A DNA stretch of 64,000 nt from NCBI GenBank assembly GCA_021907015.1, contig CP091064.1:3286001-3350000 (forward strand), written 5' to 3'. The notes under the pieces were generated by a model. That model was not told the origin of the DNA. It made no database searches and saw nothing but the letters and a program-made list of their open reading frames with translations. The stretch comes from Pectobacterium sp. PL152. Its GTDB lineage: Bacteria; Pseudomonadota; Gammaproteobacteria; Enterobacterales; Enterobacteriaceae. Numbering within the stretch: the stretch's first letter is position 1; the number at the start of each line of letters is the position of its first letter. Of this stretch, positions 43,084 to 54,318 are shown in pieces. The translations under genes and the position numbers were made by a program.

Positions 43084-45783
43084 ATGACAGATGTAACCGT
43101 AAAATCGCTGGCCGCAGAGATTCAAACTCCGGTTGACCGCCTGATACAGCAGTTTGCTGATGCGGGAATGACCAAGTCTGCATCGGACTCTGTGACCCAG
43201 CATGAAAAAGAAACATTATTGGCGCACCTGAACCGCGATCGCGGTAATGCGCAGGGTAAACTGACGCTGCAACGTAAAACGCGCAGCACGTTAAATGTCC
43301 CTAGCACTGGCGGTAAAAGTAAGTCGGTGCAGATCGAAGTCCGCAAGACACGCACTTATGTAAAACGCGATCCGATTGATGCCCAACAGGCGGAAGAGGA
43401 AGAGCAGGCACGGCGTGAAGCGGAAGAACAGGCACAACGTGCCGCTGAAGAGCAGGCTAAACGCGAAGCTGAACTGCGTGAAGCTGCTGAGAAAGCGAAG
43501 CGTGCTGCCGACGAGCAAGCCAAACGTGAAGCCGCTGAAAAAGCTAAGCGTGATGTAGCGGAAAAAGAAAAAGTGACGAACCAACAAAACGAAAATATGA
43601 CCAAGCCGGCCCAGGCCGAGAAAGCGAAGCGCGAAGCGGAAGCTGCCGAACTTAAGCGTAAAGCGGAAGAAGCGGCACGTCTGAAAGTTGAAGAAGAAGC
43701 CCGTCGCATTGCTGAAGAAGCCCGTCGTATGGCCGAAGAGAATGCAGGTCGTTGGGAAGCGGAAAGCGCTAAACCTGAAGAGTCTGCCGATTATCATGTG
43801 ACGACGTCTCATCATGCCCGTGAAGCGGAAGATGAAAATGACCGTCAGGTTGAAGGCGAACGCCGCAGCCGCAGCCGCGCTGGCAAAGTAACCAAGCAGA
43901 AGAAAGGCAATCGCCAGTCTGAGTCTAAAGCTGACCGTGAAGAAGCGCGTGCCGTTACCCGCGGTGGCAAAGGCAAGCGTAAGCCAAGCTCGCTGCAGCA
44001 GAGCTTCAATAAGCCTGTTCAGGCGGTTAACCGTGATGTTGTGATTGGTGAAACCGTTACCGTTGCTGAACTGGCTAACAAAATGGCCGTTAAAGGCTCT
44101 CAGGTCATCAAAGTGATGATGAAACTGGGCGCGATGGCAACGATCAACCAGGTTATCGACCAGGAAACCGCGCAACTTGTTGCGGAAGAGATGGGCCATA
44201 AAGTCATCCTGCGTCGTGAGAACGAGCTGGAAGAAGCGGTAATGAGCGACCGTGATACGGGTGTTGCAGCGGAAGCGCGCGCACCGGTCGTGACCATCAT
44301 GGGTCACGTTGACCACGGTAAAACCTCTCTGCTTGACTATATTCGTTCAACCAAGGTCGCAGCGGGTGAAGCGGGTGGTATTACCCAGCACATCGGTGCT
44401 TACCACGTTGAAACCGACAACGGTATGATTACGTTCCTGGATACACCGGGACACGCCGCGTTTACCGCAATGCGTGCTCGTGGTGCTCAGGCAACGGATA
44501 TCGTCGTACTGGTTGTGGCAGCTGATGATGGCGTGATGCCTCAGACCATCGAAGCTATCCAGCACGCGAAAGCTGCTCAGGTTCCGGTTGTTGTTGCAGT
44601 CAACAAAATCGATAAGCCTGAAGCCGATCCCGATCGTGTGAAAACCGAACTGTCTCAGTACGGCGTTATGCCGGAAGAGTGGGGCGGCGAATCCCAGTTT
44701 GTCCACGTATCCGCTAAAGCCGGTACGGGCATCGACGAACTGCTGGATGCGATTCTGTTGCAGGCCGAAGTTCTGGAACTGAAAGCCGTTCGTAGCGGCA
44801 TGGCAAACGGTGTAGTGATCGAATCCTTCCTGGATAAAGGTCGTGGCCCGGTTGCAACCGTACTGGTTCGCGAAGGTACGCTGAATAAAGGCGACATCGT
44901 TCTGTGCGGCTTCGAATATGGCCGTGTCCGTGCGATGCGTGATGAGTTAGGTCGTGAAATTACGTCCGCTGGCCCTTCTATTCCTGTTGAAATTCTCGGT
45001 ATGTCCGGTGTGCCTGCCGCAGGTGATGAAGCGACGGTTGTTCGTGACGAGAAGAAAGCGCGTGAAGTGGCTTTGTATCGTCAGGGTAAATTCCGTGAAG
45101 TCAAACTGGCTCGTCAGCAGAAATCTAAACTGGAAAACATGTTTGCCAACATGACAGAAGGTGAAGTTTCTGAGCTGAATATCGTATTGAAATCTGACGT
45201 TCAGGGTTCTTGTGAAGCGATTTCCGATTCACTGCAGAAACTGTCTACTGATGAAGTGAAAGTGAAGATCGTGGGCTCCGGTGTGGGCGGTATCACAGAA
45301 ACGGACGCCACGCTGGCAGCCGCTTCGAATGCGATTATCCTTGGCTTTAACGTTCGTGCAGATGCATCAGCACGCCGCATCGTTGAATCAGAAAGCCTGG
45401 ATCTGCGTTATTACTCCGTCATTTATGACTTGCTTGACGAAGTGAAACAGGCGATGAGCGGTATGTTGGCGCCAGAATACAAGCAAGAGATCATCGGTCT
45501 GGCCGAAGTACGTGATGTCTTTAAATCACCGAAATTTGGCGCTATCGCCGGTTGTATGGTGACGGAAGGTATCGTTAAGCGTCACAACAAGATCCGCGTA
45601 CTGCGTGACAACGTGGTGATCTACGAAGGTGAGCTGGAATCTCTGCGCCGCTTCAAAGATGACGTTAACGAAGTCCGTAACGGCATGGAATGTGGTATCG
45701 GCGTGAAGAACTACAACGACGTTCGCCCTGGCGATATGATCGAAGTCTTTGAAACGATTGAGATCAAACGTACGATCGCGTAA
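43084..45783 (+). CDS. infB: Translation initiation factor IF-2
   Basis: 899-residue GTPase that brings fMet-tRNA to the 30S subunit. Long, highly charged coiled-coil N-terminus with repeated KREAEE-type blocks (about residues 100-240). The G domain has [17 protein letters not shown] and NKIDKP, and the C-terminal domain binds fMet-tRNA. In-frame GTG (43573, residue 164) and ATG (43597, residue 172) fall in the [12 protein letters not shown] segment. These correspond to the internal starts that give IF2-2 and IF2-3 in E. coli, so shorter isoforms are expected here too. Confidence 0.98.
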   Translation: MTDVTVKSLAAEIQTPVDRLIQQFADAGMTKSASDSVTQHEKETLLAHLNRDRGNAQGKLTLQRKTRSTLNVPSTGGKSKSVQIEVRKTRTYVKRDPIDAQQAEEEEQARREAEEQAQRAAEEQAKREAELREAAEKAKRAADEQAKREAAEKAKRDVAEKEKVTNQQNENMTKPAQAEKAKREAEAAELKRKAEEAARLKVEEEARRIAEEARRMAEENAGRWEAESAKPEESADYHVTTSHHAREAEDENDRQVEGERRSRSRAGKVTKQKKGNRQSESKADREEARAVTRGGKGKRKPSSLQQSFNKPVQAVNRDVVIGETVTVAELANKMAVKGSQVIKVMMKLGAMATINQVIDQETAQLVAEEMGHKVILRRENELEEAVMSDRDTGVAAEARAPVVTIMGHVDHGKTSLLDYIRSTKVAAGEAGGITQHIGAYHVETDNGMITFLDTPGHAAFTAMRARGAQATDIVVLVVAADDGVMPQTIEAIQHAKAAQVPVVVAVNKIDKPEADPDRVKTELSQYGVMPEEWGGESQFVHVSAKAGTGIDELLDAILLQAEVLELKAVRSGMANGVVIESFLDKGRGPVATVLVREGTLNKGDIVLCGFEYGRVRAMRDELGREITSAGPSIPVEILGMSGVPAAGDEATVVRDEKKAREVALYRQGKFREVKLARQQKSKLENMFANMTEGEVSELNIVLKSDVQGSCEAISDSLQKLSTDEVKVKIVGSGVGGITETDATLAAASNAIILGFNVRADASARRIVESESLDLRYYSVIYDLLDEVKQAMSGMLAPEYKQEIIGLAEVRDVFKSPKFGAIAGCMVTEGIVKRHNKIRVLRDNVVIYEGELESLRRFKDDVNEVRNGMECGIGVKNYNDVRPGDMIEVFETIEIKRTIA

Positions 45784-45816
45784 TCCGTTTTCAGCGACGA
45801 CGTAAGTGATTCGTAA

Positions 45817-45842
45817 GGGGGGCCTAGTGCCCCCCGATTTTT
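45817..45842 (+). terminator. Hairpin between infB and rbfA
   Basis: A GGGGGG/CCCCCC stem with a 7-nt loop and a short T-rich tail. Probably a weak terminator or processing site within the operon. Confidence 0.6.
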
Positions 45843-45857
45843 ACTGGAGAATTTATC

Positions 45858-46256
45858 ATGGCAAAAGAATTCAGCCGCACCCAGCGCGTTGCGCAGGAAA
45901 TGCAAAAAGAAATCGCCATTATCATTCAGCGTGAAGTGAAAGATCCGCGTATCGGCATGGCGACCGTATCCGGTGTAGAAGTGTCTCGCGATCTGGCGTA
46001 TGCCAAAGGTTTTGTGACCTTCCTGAATGATAACGAACCAGAGCAAGTTCAAACGGCAATTAAAGCACTGCAGGATGCTTCTGGCTTTATTCGTACTCTG
46101 GTTGGTAAGGCAATGCGTCTGCGTGTTGTCCCAGCACTGACCTTCGCCTACGACAACTCGTTGGTTGAAGGGATGAGAATGTCCAATCTGGTGACCAATG
46201 TGGTTAGAAACGATACGGAACGTCGTTCTGTTACGGGCGAAGATCAGGAGGATTAA
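45858..46256 (+). CDS. rbfA: Ribosome-binding factor A
   Basis: 132-residue KH-like protein required for 16S rRNA 5'-end processing and cold growth. [16 protein letters not shown] and the [14 protein letters not shown] segment are conserved. Its TAA overlaps the truB ATG by one base (TAATG), so the two are translationally coupled. Confidence 0.97.
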   Translation: MAKEFSRTQRVAQEMQKEIAIIIQREVKDPRIGMATVSGVEVSRDLAYAKGFVTFLNDNEPEQVQTAIKALQDASGFIRTLVGKAMRLRVVPALTFAYDNSLVEGMRMSNLVTNVVRNDTERRSVTGEDQED

Positions 46257-47200
46257 TGAGTCGTCCTCGTCGCCGTGGCCGTGATATACACGGCGTATTG
46301 CTATTAGATAAGCCGCAGGGCGTGTCGTCTAATGATGTTTTGCAGAAGGTAAAACGGATTTTTAACGCCAACAGAGCGGGCCATACGGGGGCATTGGATC
46401 CATTAGCCACCGGCATGTTGCCGATTTGCCTTGGGGAAGCGACGAAATTTTCCCAATACCTGCTGGATTCAGATAAACGCTACCGTGTTATTGCTCGCCT
46501 TGGGCAACGAACCGACACCTCCGATGCCGACGGTAATGTGATTGAAGAACGTGCGATTGGTTTTTCTGCTACGGAACTGGAGCAGGCGCTGGAAGGCTTT
46601 CGTGGTACCACGCAGCAAGTGCCATCGATGTACTCTGCGCTGAAATACCAGGGGCGTAAGCTGTATGAATATGCCCGCCAGGGGCTGACGGTTCCGCGTG
46701 AAGCGCGTGAAATTACCGTGTACGAACTGCAGTTCATTCGCTGGGAAGGCGATGAGCTGGAGCTGGAGATCCACTGTTCGAAAGGGACGTACATCCGTAC
46801 CATTATCGATGATTTGGGCGAAAAGCTGGGCTGTGGCGCGCATGTGATTTACCTGCGGCGTTTGCAGGTTGCCACGTATCCTATCGAAAGAATGGTGACG
46901 CTGGAGCAGTTAGCGGCGTTGGTCGAGCAGGCTCAGGCGCAAGAACTCTCGCCTTCACTGAGTCTCGATCCGCTGCTCATGCCGATGGAAAGCCCAGTTA
47001 TTGATTTTCCTGAAGTGAATTTGGCACCCGTTGTCGCCGGTTATTTGAAACTGGGACAGCCTGTTCAGGCCGCGAATGCGCCGCTGAACGGCATGGTGAG
47101 GATTACCGAAGGCGACGCGCGCAAGTTCATCGGTATGGGTGAAATCGACAGCGATGGCCGCGTTGCGCCGCGGCGTCTGGTTGTTGAGTTTCCGGTGTAA
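46256..47200 (+). CDS. truB: tRNA pseudouridine-55 synthase
   Basis: 314-residue enzyme that makes the universal pseudouridine of the T-loop. The catalytic Asp is in [15 protein letters not shown] (about residue 48). The tRNA-binding [15 protein letters not shown] motif and a C-terminal PUA domain (about 250-314) follow. Start overlaps the rbfA stop. Confidence 0.97.
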   Translation: MSRPRRRGRDIHGVLLLDKPQGVSSNDVLQKVKRIFNANRAGHTGALDPLATGMLPICLGEATKFSQYLLDSDKRYRVIARLGQRTDTSDADGNVIEERAIGFSATELEQALEGFRGTTQQVPSMYSALKYQGRKLYEYARQGLTVPREAREITVYELQFIRWEGDELELEIHCSKGTYIRTIIDDLGEKLGCGAHVIYLRRLQVATYPIERMVTLEQLAALVEQAQAQELSPSLSLDPLLMPMESPVIDFPEVNLAPVVAGYLKLGQPVQAANAPLNGMVRITEGDARKFIGMGEIDSDGRVAPRRLVVEFPV

Positions 47201-47217
47201 ACCCGCCTGTTGCTGCC

Positions 47218-47246
47218 TTGCTATCGCAGAACGCTGAGGGTAGAAT
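47218..47246 (+). promoter_or_regulatory. Sigma-70 promoter for rpsO-pnp
   Basis: TTGCTA (47218-47223) and TAGAAT (47241-47246) separated by 17 bp, about 75 bp before rpsO. Confidence 0.65.
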
Positions 47247-47321
47247 AGCGCGGCTTGACTATTGGGTGGCTGAATTAGAGATCGGCGCCCGTGTTTTTAT
47301 CTATAATTTTGGAGTATTACA

Positions 47322-47591
47322 ATGTCTCTAAGTGTTGAAGCTAAAGCTAAAATCGTAGCAGACTTCGGTCGTGGCACTAACGATAGTGGTTCTACTGAAG
47401 TTCAGGTTGCTTTGCTGACTGCGCAGATCAACCATCTGCAAGGCCACTTTTCTGAGCACAAAAAAGATCACCACAGCCGTCGTGGTCTGCTGCGTATGGT
47501 TTCTCAGCGTCGTAAGCTGCTGGACTACCTGAAGCGTAAAGATGTAGCACGTTACACCAGCCTGATCGAGCGTCTGGGTCTGCGTCGCTAA
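47322..47591 (+). CDS. rpsO: 30S ribosomal protein uS15
   Basis: 89-residue primary 16S rRNA-binding protein that organises the platform of the 30S subunit. [16 protein letters not shown] and the [21 protein letters not shown] helix are conserved (given in part). In E. coli it represses its own translation through a leader pseudoknot; the 75-bp leader here is consistent but was not modelled. Confidence 0.98.
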   Translation: MSLSVEAKAKIVADFGRGTNDSGSTEVQVALLTAQINHLQGHFSEHKKDHHSRRGLLRMVSQRRKLLDYLKRKDVARYTSLIERLGLRR

Positions 47592-47611
47592 GTCTTCTGA
47601 GTTTCAGTGGG

Positions 47612-47638
47612 AAGGGGCCTCTTTTGGCCCCTTTCTTC
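47612..47638 (+). terminator. Terminator between rpsO and pnp
   Basis: AAGGGGCC / GGCCCCTT stem with a TCTTTT loop and a T/C-rich tail, 20 bp past the rpsO stop. The rpsO-pnp arrangement allows partial read-through. Confidence 0.85.
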
Positions 47639-47708
47639 TAGGAAGCGTTAGCAAAACAGAGTAGTGTATTGTTGTTAATATGATCTTTCATTACAGAGGT
47701 TCGCGCGG

Positions 47709-47755
47709 CTAATGAGAGGCTTTATCTGCATAAGCAAGATAAGGGTTGTCATTAG
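47709..47755 (+). promoter_or_regulatory. pnp leader stem-loop (RNase III-type site)
   Basis: CTAATGA and TTATCT pair with AGATAA and TCATTAG around a short loop, giving a long imperfect stem about 90 bp before pnp. In E. coli a comparable leader stem is cut by RNase III to start PNPase autoregulation. Homologous position, structure not tested. Confidence 0.6.
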
Positions 47756-47840
47756 TCGTGAGGATGTAGTGTAAAGGTCGGGAGTTCACTGGCGCGTTTA
47801 TCTTGAATACGTGTAGCGCGCCCCAGCTAAGGATATTATT

Positions 47841-49961
47841 TTGCTGAATCCGATCGTTCGTAAGTTTCAATATGGTCAGCATACCGTTACGTTAGAGACC
47901 GGTATGATGGCACGCCAGGCTACCGCCGCTGTGATGGTAAGCATGGATGACACCGCGGTATTCGTTACCGTGGTCGGCGCGAAAAACGCCAAACCCGGTC
48001 AAAGTTTCTTCCCATTAACGGTTAACTATCAGGAGCGTACCTACGCTGCCGGACGTTTCCCTGGTGGTTTTTTCCGTCGTGAAGGCCGTCCAAGCGAAGG
48101 CGAAACGCTGATTTCTCGTCTGATTGACCGTCCAATCCGCCCTCTGTTCCCAGAAGGTTTCCTGAATGAAGTTCAGGTGATTGCGACCGTGGTTTCCGTT
48201 AACCCGCAGGTTAACCCTGACATCGTTGCCATGATTGGTGCCTCTGCGGCGCTGAGCCTGTCTGGTATTCCGTTCAGCGGCCCTATCGGTGCTGCGCGCG
48301 TTGGTTACCTGAACGATCAGTATGTTCTGAACCCAACGACAGATGAGCTGAAAGAAAGCCGTCTGGATCTGGTGGTTGCAGGTACAGAAGGCGCGGTTCT
48401 GATGGTGGAATCCGAAGCCGATCTGCTGAGTGAAGATCAGATGCTGGGCGCAGTGGTATTTGGCCACGATCAACAACAGGTTGTGATCGAAAACATCAAC
48501 GCTCTGGTTGCCGAAGCGGGCAAACCGAAGTGGGACTGGCATGCGCCAGAAGTGAATGTTTCTTTAGAACAGCGTGTACAGGCTCTGTCTGAAGCTCGTT
48601 TGGGCGATGCTTACCGCATCACTGAAAAACAAGAGCGTTATGCACAAGTTGACGTCATCAAAGCTGACGTTGAAGCCGCGTTGCTGGCAGAAGACGACAC
48701 GCTGAACGCAGGTGAGATCCAGGAAATCCTGGGCAACGTCGAGAAAAACGTTGTGCGTAGCCGCGTGCTGGCTGGCGAACCGCGTATCGATGGCCGTGAA
48801 AAAGATATGATTCGTGGTCTGGATGTGCGTACTGGCGTACTGCCACGTACTCACGGTTCTGCGCTGTTCACCCGTGGTGAAACGCAGGCGTTGGTCACCG
48901 CTACGCTGGGTACCGAGCGTGACGCACAGACCATCGACGAACTGACTGGCGAACGTACCGATCGCTTCCTGCTGCACTATAACTTCCCTCCGTACTCTGT
49001 TGGTGAAACCGGTATGGTTGGTTCGCCTAAGCGTCGTGAAATCGGTCACGGTCGTCTGGCTAAGCGCGGCGTGTTGGCTGTTATGCCGAAGGCGAGCGAA
49101 TTCCCGTACACCGTTCGTGTAGTATCTGAAATCACGGAATCCAACGGTTCTTCCTCCATGGCGTCTGTCTGCGGTGCTTCTCTGGCACTGATGGATGCGG
49201 GTGTGCCGATCAAATCAGCCGTTGCGGGTATCGCGATGGGTCTGGTGAAAGAAGGCGACAACTTTGTTGTGCTGTCCGACATTCTGGGTGACGAAGACCA
49301 CCTGGGCGATATGGACTTCAAAGTTGCCGGTAGCCGTGAAGGTATCACCGCGCTGCAGATGGATATCAAGATCGAAGGGATTACCCGTGAGATCATGCAG
49401 GTTGCTCTGAATCAGGCCAAAGGCGCGCGTTTGCACATTCTGGGCGTGATGGAACAGGCAATCAGCACGCCGCGTGGTGATATCTCTGAATTCGCACCAC
49501 GTATTCACACCATCAAGATCAGCACCGATAAGATCAAAGATGTCATTGGTAAAGGTGGCTCTGTGATTCGTGCGCTGACGGAAGAAACCGGCACCACGAT
49601 TGAAATCGAAGACGATGGTACTGTGAAGATCGCTTCAACCGACGGCGAAAAAGCGAAACACGCGATTCGTCGTATTGAAGAGATCACTGCCGAAATCGAA
49701 GTCGGCCGCGTGTATCAGGGTAAAGTTACCCGCATCGTTGACTTTGGTGCTTTCGTCGCCATCGGCGGCGGCAAAGAAGGCCTGGTGCATATTTCTCAGA
49801 TCGCTGACAAGCGCGTAGAGAAAGTGACTGACTACCTGCAAATGGGTCAGGAAGTACCAGTCAAGGTTCTGGAAGTTGATCGTCAGGGCCGCGTGCGCTT
49901 AAGCATCAAAGAAGCAACAGCGCAAACTCAGGAAGCGGCAGCCCCGTCTTCTGAGGAATAA
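47841..49961 (+). CDS. pnp: Polyribonucleotide nucleotidyltransferase (PNPase)
   Basis: 706-residue 3'-5' phosphorolytic exoribonuclease and degradosome component. Two RNase PH-like halves, then a KH domain ([17 protein letters not shown]) and an S1 domain ([18 protein letters not shown]), with a short Ala/Glu-rich tail. TTG start at 47841 ([10 protein letters not shown]), as in E. coli, where the rare start is also used. Preceded by a leader stem-loop. Confidence 0.98.
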   Translation: MLNPIVRKFQYGQHTVTLETGMMARQATAAVMVSMDDTAVFVTVVGAKNAKPGQSFFPLTVNYQERTYAAGRFPGGFFRREGRPSEGETLISRLIDRPIRPLFPEGFLNEVQVIATVVSVNPQVNPDIVAMIGASAALSLSGIPFSGPIGAARVGYLNDQYVLNPTTDELKESRLDLVVAGTEGAVLMVESEADLLSEDQMLGAVVFGHDQQQVVIENINALVAEAGKPKWDWHAPEVNVSLEQRVQALSEARLGDAYRITEKQERYAQVDVIKADVEAALLAEDDTLNAGEIQEILGNVEKNVVRSRVLAGEPRIDGREKDMIRGLDVRTGVLPRTHGSALFTRGETQALVTATLGTERDAQTIDELTGERTDRFLLHYNFPPYSVGETGMVGSPKRREIGHGRLAKRGVLAVMPKASEFPYTVRVVSEITESNGSSSMASVCGASLALMDAGVPIKSAVAGIAMGLVKEGDNFVVLSDILGDEDHLGDMDFKVAGSREGITALQMDIKIEGITREIMQVALNQAKGARLHILGVMEQAISTPRGDISEFAPRIHTIKISTDKIKDVIGKGGSVIRALTEETGTTIEIEDDGTVKIASTDGEKAKHAIRRIEEITAEIEVGRVYQGKVTRIVDFGAFVAIGGGKEGLVHISQIADKRVEKVTDYLQMGQEVPVKVLEVDRQGRVRLSIKEATAQTQEAAAPSSEE

Positions 49962-49984
49962 CGACTGTTAGAAAACGGTCTTAT

Positions 49985-50016
49985 GGCACCTTGTCTGATT
50001 ATCATGGCAAGGTGCC
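49985..50016 (+). repeat. Hairpin after pnp
   Basis: A perfect 9-bp stem (GGCACCTTG / CAAGGTGCC) with a 14-nt loop, 24 bp past the stop. No T-run, so more likely a 3'-end stabiliser than an intrinsic terminator. Confidence 0.55.
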
Positions 50017-50101
50017 ACGTGTATCGTAAGGGTATGGATGTCCTTGCGTTGAGCGGTCCGGGACAGGATGTTCATCCAATGTTTGTCTTCGGGAGTGGGA
50101 A

Positions 50102-50986
50102 ATGAAGCCTTTCTTGCGCTGGTGTTATGTTGCAACAGCACTCATGCTGGCAGGATGCAGCAACACGGATTGGCGTAAAGACGCAGTATTGGCGATTCCG
50201 TTACAGCCTACTTTACAGCAGGAAGTGATTCTGGCGCGCATGGAACAAATCCTTGCAAGCCGGGCATTAACCGATGATGAGCGAGCACAGCTATTATATG
50301 AGCGCGGAGTGCTGTATGATAGTCTCGGGTTACGGGCATTGGCGCGGAATGATTTTTCACAAGCGCTGACGATCCGCCCTGATATTCCAGAAGTTTTTAA
50401 CTATTTGGGTATCTATTTAACGCAGGCAGGCAATTTTGATGCTGCCTATGAAGCGTTTGATTCTGTACTAGAGCTTGATCCAACTTACAATTACGCGCGT
50501 TTAAACCGGGGCATCGCTTTGTATTACGGCGGTCGCTACCTGTTAGCGCAGGATGATCTGCTGGCGTTTTATCGAGACGATCCGAATGATCCTTTCCGTT
50601 CGTTGTGGCTGTATCTTGTGGAGCGAGAAATCAATCCAGAGACGGCCAAAGTTGCGTTGAAGAAACGCTATGACGACGCCAAGAAAGGGCCTTGGGGATG
50701 GAATATTGTCGAATTCTACCTGGGTGGTATCAGTGAAAAAACACTGATGCAACGGTTACAGGAAGAAGCTACGGATAACACTTCGCTCGCTGAGCATCTC
50801 AGTGAAACTGACTTCTATTTAGGTAAGCACTACCTAAGTCTGGGGGACAAGAACACCGCTTTGGCGCTGTTCAAGCTGACGGTTGCCAACAACGTCCATA
50901 ACTTTGTTGAGCACCGCTATGCATTGTTGGAATTGGCGCTATTAGGCCAAGAGCAAGACGACCTATCAGGATCGGACCAGCAATAG
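50102..50986 (+). CDS. nlpI: Outer-membrane lipoprotein NlpI
   Basis: 294-residue TPR lipoprotein that acts as an adaptor for peptidoglycan hydrolases such as MepS with Prc. Signal peptide ends in a LAGC lipobox with C19. TPR helices run from about residue 60 to 150 ([30 protein letters not shown]). The residue after Cys is Ser, consistent with outer-membrane sorting. Sits between pnp and deaD, as in E. coli. Confidence 0.96.
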   Translation: MKPFLRWCYVATALMLAGCSNTDWRKDAVLAIPLQPTLQQEVILARMEQILASRALTDDERAQLLYERGVLYDSLGLRALARNDFSQALTIRPDIPEVFNYLGIYLTQAGNFDAAYEAFDSVLELDPTYNYARLNRGIALYYGGRYLLAQDDLLAFYRDDPNDPFRSLWLYLVEREINPETAKVALKKRYDDAKKGPWGWNIVEFYLGGISEKTLMQRLQEEATDNTSLAEHLSETDFYLGKHYLSLGDKNTALALFKLTVANNVHNFVEHRYALLELALLGQEQDDLSGSDQQ

Positions 50987-51023
50987 CTGACGAACATCTA
51001 ATCAGCCTGAAAAACTTCGGTTA

Positions 51024-51047
51024 TCACCTTCACGGGTGAGGGCTTTT
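51024..51047 (+). terminator. Terminator/attenuator after nlpI
   Basis: A 5-bp TCACC/GGTGA stem followed by GGCTTTTTT, just before yrbN-deaD. Weak stem, so partial termination is the likelier reading. Confidence 0.45.
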
Positions 51048-51090
51048 TTGTTCGCTTTTTAATCCAATTTGAGCCGGTTCACACTTTTCA

Positions 51091-51168
51091 ATGAAAATGA
51101 CTGAAAATTTTCACGACGAGTTATGTAGACTGGCCGCCATGTGTAATGAGGCACGTGTACATGACTGA
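51091..51168 (+). CDS. yrbN: YrbN-like leader peptide overlapping deaD
   Basis: 25-codon open frame [19 protein letters not shown]... ending RVHD. Its TGA falls 8 bases inside the deaD start region. E. coli has the small protein YrbN in the same place with a similar [10 protein letters not shown] core, as I recall it. The overlap suggests translational coupling to deaD. Too short to be called by length alone; the call rests on position and the remembered core. Confidence 0.7.
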   Translation: MKMTENFHDELCRLAAMCNEARVHD

Positions 51169-53038
51169 TTTAGTAACTTCTTTTGCCGATTTGGGGTTGA
51201 ACACCTCTATCCTTAATGCCCTGACTGATTTGGGCTATGAAAAACCGTCTCCGATTCAGGCGGAATGTATTCCTCACCTGCTGAACGGTCGCGATGTGCT
51301 GGGTATGGCACAGACCGGTAGCGGTAAAACAGCAGCGTTCTCTCTGCCATTACTGAACAACCTGAAACCTGAACTTAAAGCACCACAGATTCTGGTGCTG
51401 GCGCCGACCCGTGAGCTGGCGGTGCAGGTAGCAGAGGCCTGCAATGATTTCTCTAAACATATGCACGGCGTTAACGTCGTCGCACTGTACGGCGGTCAAC
51501 GCTATGACGTGCAACTGCGCGCGCTGCGCCAGGGTGCGCAGATTGTTGTGGGTACGCCGGGTCGTCTGCTCGATCACCTGAAACGCGGTACGCTGGATCT
51601 GTCCAACCTGAGTGGTCTGGTGCTGGACGAAGCCGATGAAATGCTGCGTATGGGCTTCATCGAAGATGTTGAAAACATCATGGCGCAGATCCCTGCTGAG
51701 CATCAGACTGCGCTGTTCTCTGCGACCATGCCAGAAGCGATTCGCCGCATTACGCGCCGTTTCATGAAAGATCCGCAGGAAGTTCGCATTCAATCCAGCA
51801 TTACCACGCGTCCAGACATTAGCCAGAGCTACTGGACTGTGCAGGGTATGCGTAAAAATGAAGCGTTGGTACGCTTCCTGGAAGCGGAAGATTTTGATGC
51901 GGCGATTATTTTCGTTCGTACCAAGAATGCGACGCTGGAAGTGGCTGAAGCTCTGGAGCGTAGCGGTTACAACAGCGCCGCGCTGAACGGTGACATGAAC
52001 CAGGCGTTGCGTGAGCAAACGCTGGAGCGTCTGAAAGATGGCCGTCTTGATATCCTGATCGCGACCGACGTTGCGGCGCGTGGTCTGGACGTTGAACGTA
52101 TCAGCCTGGTCGTCAACTACGATATCCCGATGGATGCCGAGTCTTACGTTCACCGTATTGGCCGTACCGGTCGTGCGGGTCGTGCGGGTCGTGCTCTGCT
52201 GTTTGTTGAAAACCGTGAGCGTCGCCTGCTGCGCAACGTTGAGCGCACAATGAAGCTGACGATTCCTGAAGTGGAATTGCCAAATGCAGAATTGCTGGGT
52301 CAACGTCGTCTGGCCAAGTTTGCTGCTAAAGTACAGCAGCAGCTGGAAAGCAGCGATCTGGATATGTACCGCGCGCTGCTGACGAAGCTGCAACCGCAGG
52401 AAGAGCTGGATATCGAAACGCTGGCTGCTGCATTGCTGAAAATGGCACAGGGCGAACGTCCTCTGATTCTGCCACCAGATCCAGTATTCCGTCCTCGTCG
52501 TGAATTCCGCGAGCGTGATGATTCACGTGGCGAGCGTCGTCGCGATCCGCGCGATTCTCGTGACAGCCGTGACGGTGACCGTCCGCAACGTCGTGAACGT
52601 CGTGATGCAGGCGAGATGGAACTGTATCGTATTGAAGTGGGCCGTGATGACGGTGTTGAAGTTCGTCACATCGTTGGCGCAATCGCCAACGAAGGTGATA
52701 TCAGCAGCCGCTACATCGGTAACATCAAGCTGTTCGCGTCTCACTCGACGATTGAACTGCCGAAAGGTATGCCGGGCGACCTGTTATCACACTTTACCCG
52801 CACGCGTATTCTGAACAAACCGATGAACATGCAATTGCTGGGTGATGCTCAGCCGCATGAACGTCGTGGCGGTGGCCGTCCTGGTGGCGAACGCCGTGAT
52901 GGCGCAGCACCACGTCGCTCTTTCGGTGGTGGTGAACGTCGTGAAGGTAACGGTGGTGAGCGTCGCGAGCGTTCTTTCAACCGTGATAACCGTGACGGTG
53001 CTTCACGCGCGCCACGTCGTCGTCCTGCTGACGCGTAA
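51161..53038 (+). CDS. deaD: ATP-dependent RNA helicase DeaD (CsdA)
   Basis: 625-residue cold-shock DEAD-box helicase that assists 50S assembly and mRNA turnover. Motif I AQTGSGKT, motif II DEAD, motif III SAT and motif [10 protein letters not shown] are present. A DbpA-like RNA-binding domain (about 480-560) is followed by a long Arg/Gly/Asp-rich tail. Start [13 protein letters not shown] at 51161; an upstream ATG at 51146 (MRHVYM) lies inside yrbN and is less likely. In E. coli mtr lies next; it is absent here. Confidence 0.97.
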   Translation: MTDLVTSFADLGLNTSILNALTDLGYEKPSPIQAECIPHLLNGRDVLGMAQTGSGKTAAFSLPLLNNLKPELKAPQILVLAPTRELAVQVAEACNDFSKHMHGVNVVALYGGQRYDVQLRALRQGAQIVVGTPGRLLDHLKRGTLDLSNLSGLVLDEADEMLRMGFIEDVENIMAQIPAEHQTALFSATMPEAIRRITRRFMKDPQEVRIQSSITTRPDISQSYWTVQGMRKNEALVRFLEAEDFDAAIIFVRTKNATLEVAEALERSGYNSAALNGDMNQALREQTLERLKDGRLDILIATDVAARGLDVERISLVVNYDIPMDAESYVHRIGRTGRAGRAGRALLFVENRERRLLRNVERTMKLTIPEVELPNAELLGQRRLAKFAAKVQQQLESSDLDMYRALLTKLQPQEELDIETLAAALLKMAQGERPLILPPDPVFRPRREFRERDDSRGERRRDPRDSRDSRDGDRPQRRERRDAGEMELYRIEVGRDDGVEVRHIVGAIANEGDISSRYIGNIKLFASHSTIELPKGMPGDLLSHFTRTRILNKPMNMQLLGDAQPHERRGGGRPGGERRDGAAPRRSFGGGERREGNGGERRERSFNRDNRDGASRAPRRRPADA

Positions 53039-53093
53039 GATTCGCTTCAGCTTGTTTCAATACAGGCTGTCGTAACAAAATCAGCTGTAATGC

Positions 53094-53122
53094 AAAACGA
53101 CCCGTTCAGGGTCGTTTTTTTT
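53094..53122. terminator. Terminator between deaD and yhbW
   Basis: AAACGACCC / GGGTCGTTT stem with a 5-nt loop and a T-run on the plus strand, between convergent genes. Confidence 0.9.
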
Positions 53123-53148
53123 GGTTCAAACAAATCTATCAACGTACG

Positions 53149-54132
53149 TTAAAGTGTTTGCCGCACATCCATCGCAATTTCAAAAGATTGCAGGCGTGCC
53201 TGATGGTCAAATATTTGGCCATTGATCATCACTTCGTCCGCTTGTGTTTCTCGCAACAGACTCTGCAATCCATGGCGCACCTTGGCGCGATCGCCAACAA
53301 TGGACAGCCGTAATGCTTGATCTGCGCCAAACTGCTCGGCAGGTGATCCGACCGTGTCGATGTTTTCTACCGGAGCGGGCAACGGGCCCGGTGTGCCACG
53401 GCGCAGGTTGATGAACTGTTGCTGCATCGAGGTAAAGAGGAAGCGTGCATCCCGATCGCTCTCTGCCGCGACCACATTGACGCAAACCATCGTGTAAGGT
53501 TTGGCGTGGGTGGCTGAAGGAATAAAGTGTTCGCGATAGAGACGGAACGCCTCCAGCAACATATCAGGCGCGAAATGGGCGGCGAAAGCAAAAGGTAGCC
53601 CCAGTCTTGCGGCCAACTGCGCGCTGTACAGGCTCGATCCCAATAGCCAGATCGGAACGTGTAAACCTTGTCCCGGAACGGCTTGCACCGGTTGGCCCGG
53701 CTGCGCATCAGCGAAATAGCGTTGCAGTTCCTGCACATCGCGTGGGAAATCTTCAATATCGGCATTGAGGTGGCGGCGCAGTGCCATCATGGTGCGCTGG
53801 TCGGTGCCGGGTGCACGGCCTAATCCCAAATCGATGCGGCCGGGATACAGCGATTCCAGCGTGCCAAATTGTTCTGCAATGACGAGCGGTGAGTGGTTCG
53901 GCAGCATCACGCCGCCAGAGCCGAGACGGATGCGCGCCGTTCCCGAGGCAAGGTAGCCGAGCAGCACTGATGTTGCTGCGCTGGCTATGCCGGTCATGCT
54001 GTGGTGTTCCGCCAGCCAATAGCGGTGATAGCCCCATTTCTCTGTATGTTGTGCCAGCTCTAGCGAGCGATGGAAGGCGTCACGTGCTGTCGCACCCTGC
54101 GGAATAGGCGCAAGATCGAGGACGGAAAACAC
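53149..54132 (-). CDS. yhbW: Luciferase-like monooxygenase (YhbW)
   Basis: 327-residue TIM-barrel protein of the bacterial luciferase/alkanal monooxygenase-like superfamily, flavin-dependent in characterised members. Typical segments: [42 protein letters not shown] and [13 protein letters not shown]. Substrate unknown. The open frame begins at a GTG (54132). E. coli YhbW has about seven further residues, and an ATG at 54154 would supply them if one base of a CTT run were an insertion error, so the true start may be there. Confidence 0.88.
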   Translation of the reverse strand: MFSVLDLAPIPQGATARDAFHRSLELAQHTEKWGYHRYWLAEHHSMTGIASAATSVLLGYLASGTARIRLGSGGVMLPNHSPLVIAEQFGTLESLYPGRIDLGLGRAPGTDQRTMMALRRHLNADIEDFPRDVQELQRYFADAQPGQPVQAVPGQGLHVPIWLLGSSLYSAQLAARLGLPFAFAAHFAPDMLLEAFRLYREHFIPSATHAKPYTMVCVNVVAAESDRDARFLFTSMQQQFINLRRGTPGPLPAPVENIDTVGSPAEQFGADQALRLSIVGDRAKVRHGLQSLLRETQADEVMINGQIFDHQARLQSFEIAMDVRQTL

Positions 54133-54318
54133 AGCAGTTTGAGAAGGTGGACATAATATGACTCACTTTGTTGTTCACTGACTCCACCTAAGCGGTGGAT
54201 GCTAATGCCGTCAGTCAATGATGAAAGTCAGATCAGTATGAGGGAATGTCGCAACACCGCGTAGTTCAAAGGTGCGATTGAGGGAAAAGGGCGGCGTGCC
54301 GCCCGGATAGAATGTTGG

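Noticed and set aside
43291-44316. 341-residue minus-strand open frame inside infB
   Set aside because: It is opposite the biased coiled-coil codons of infB, and its Phe-rich composition is the antisense artefact of Lys/Glu codons.
51350-52393. 347-residue minus-strand open frame inside deaD
   Set aside because: It is fully contained opposite a well conserved helicase.
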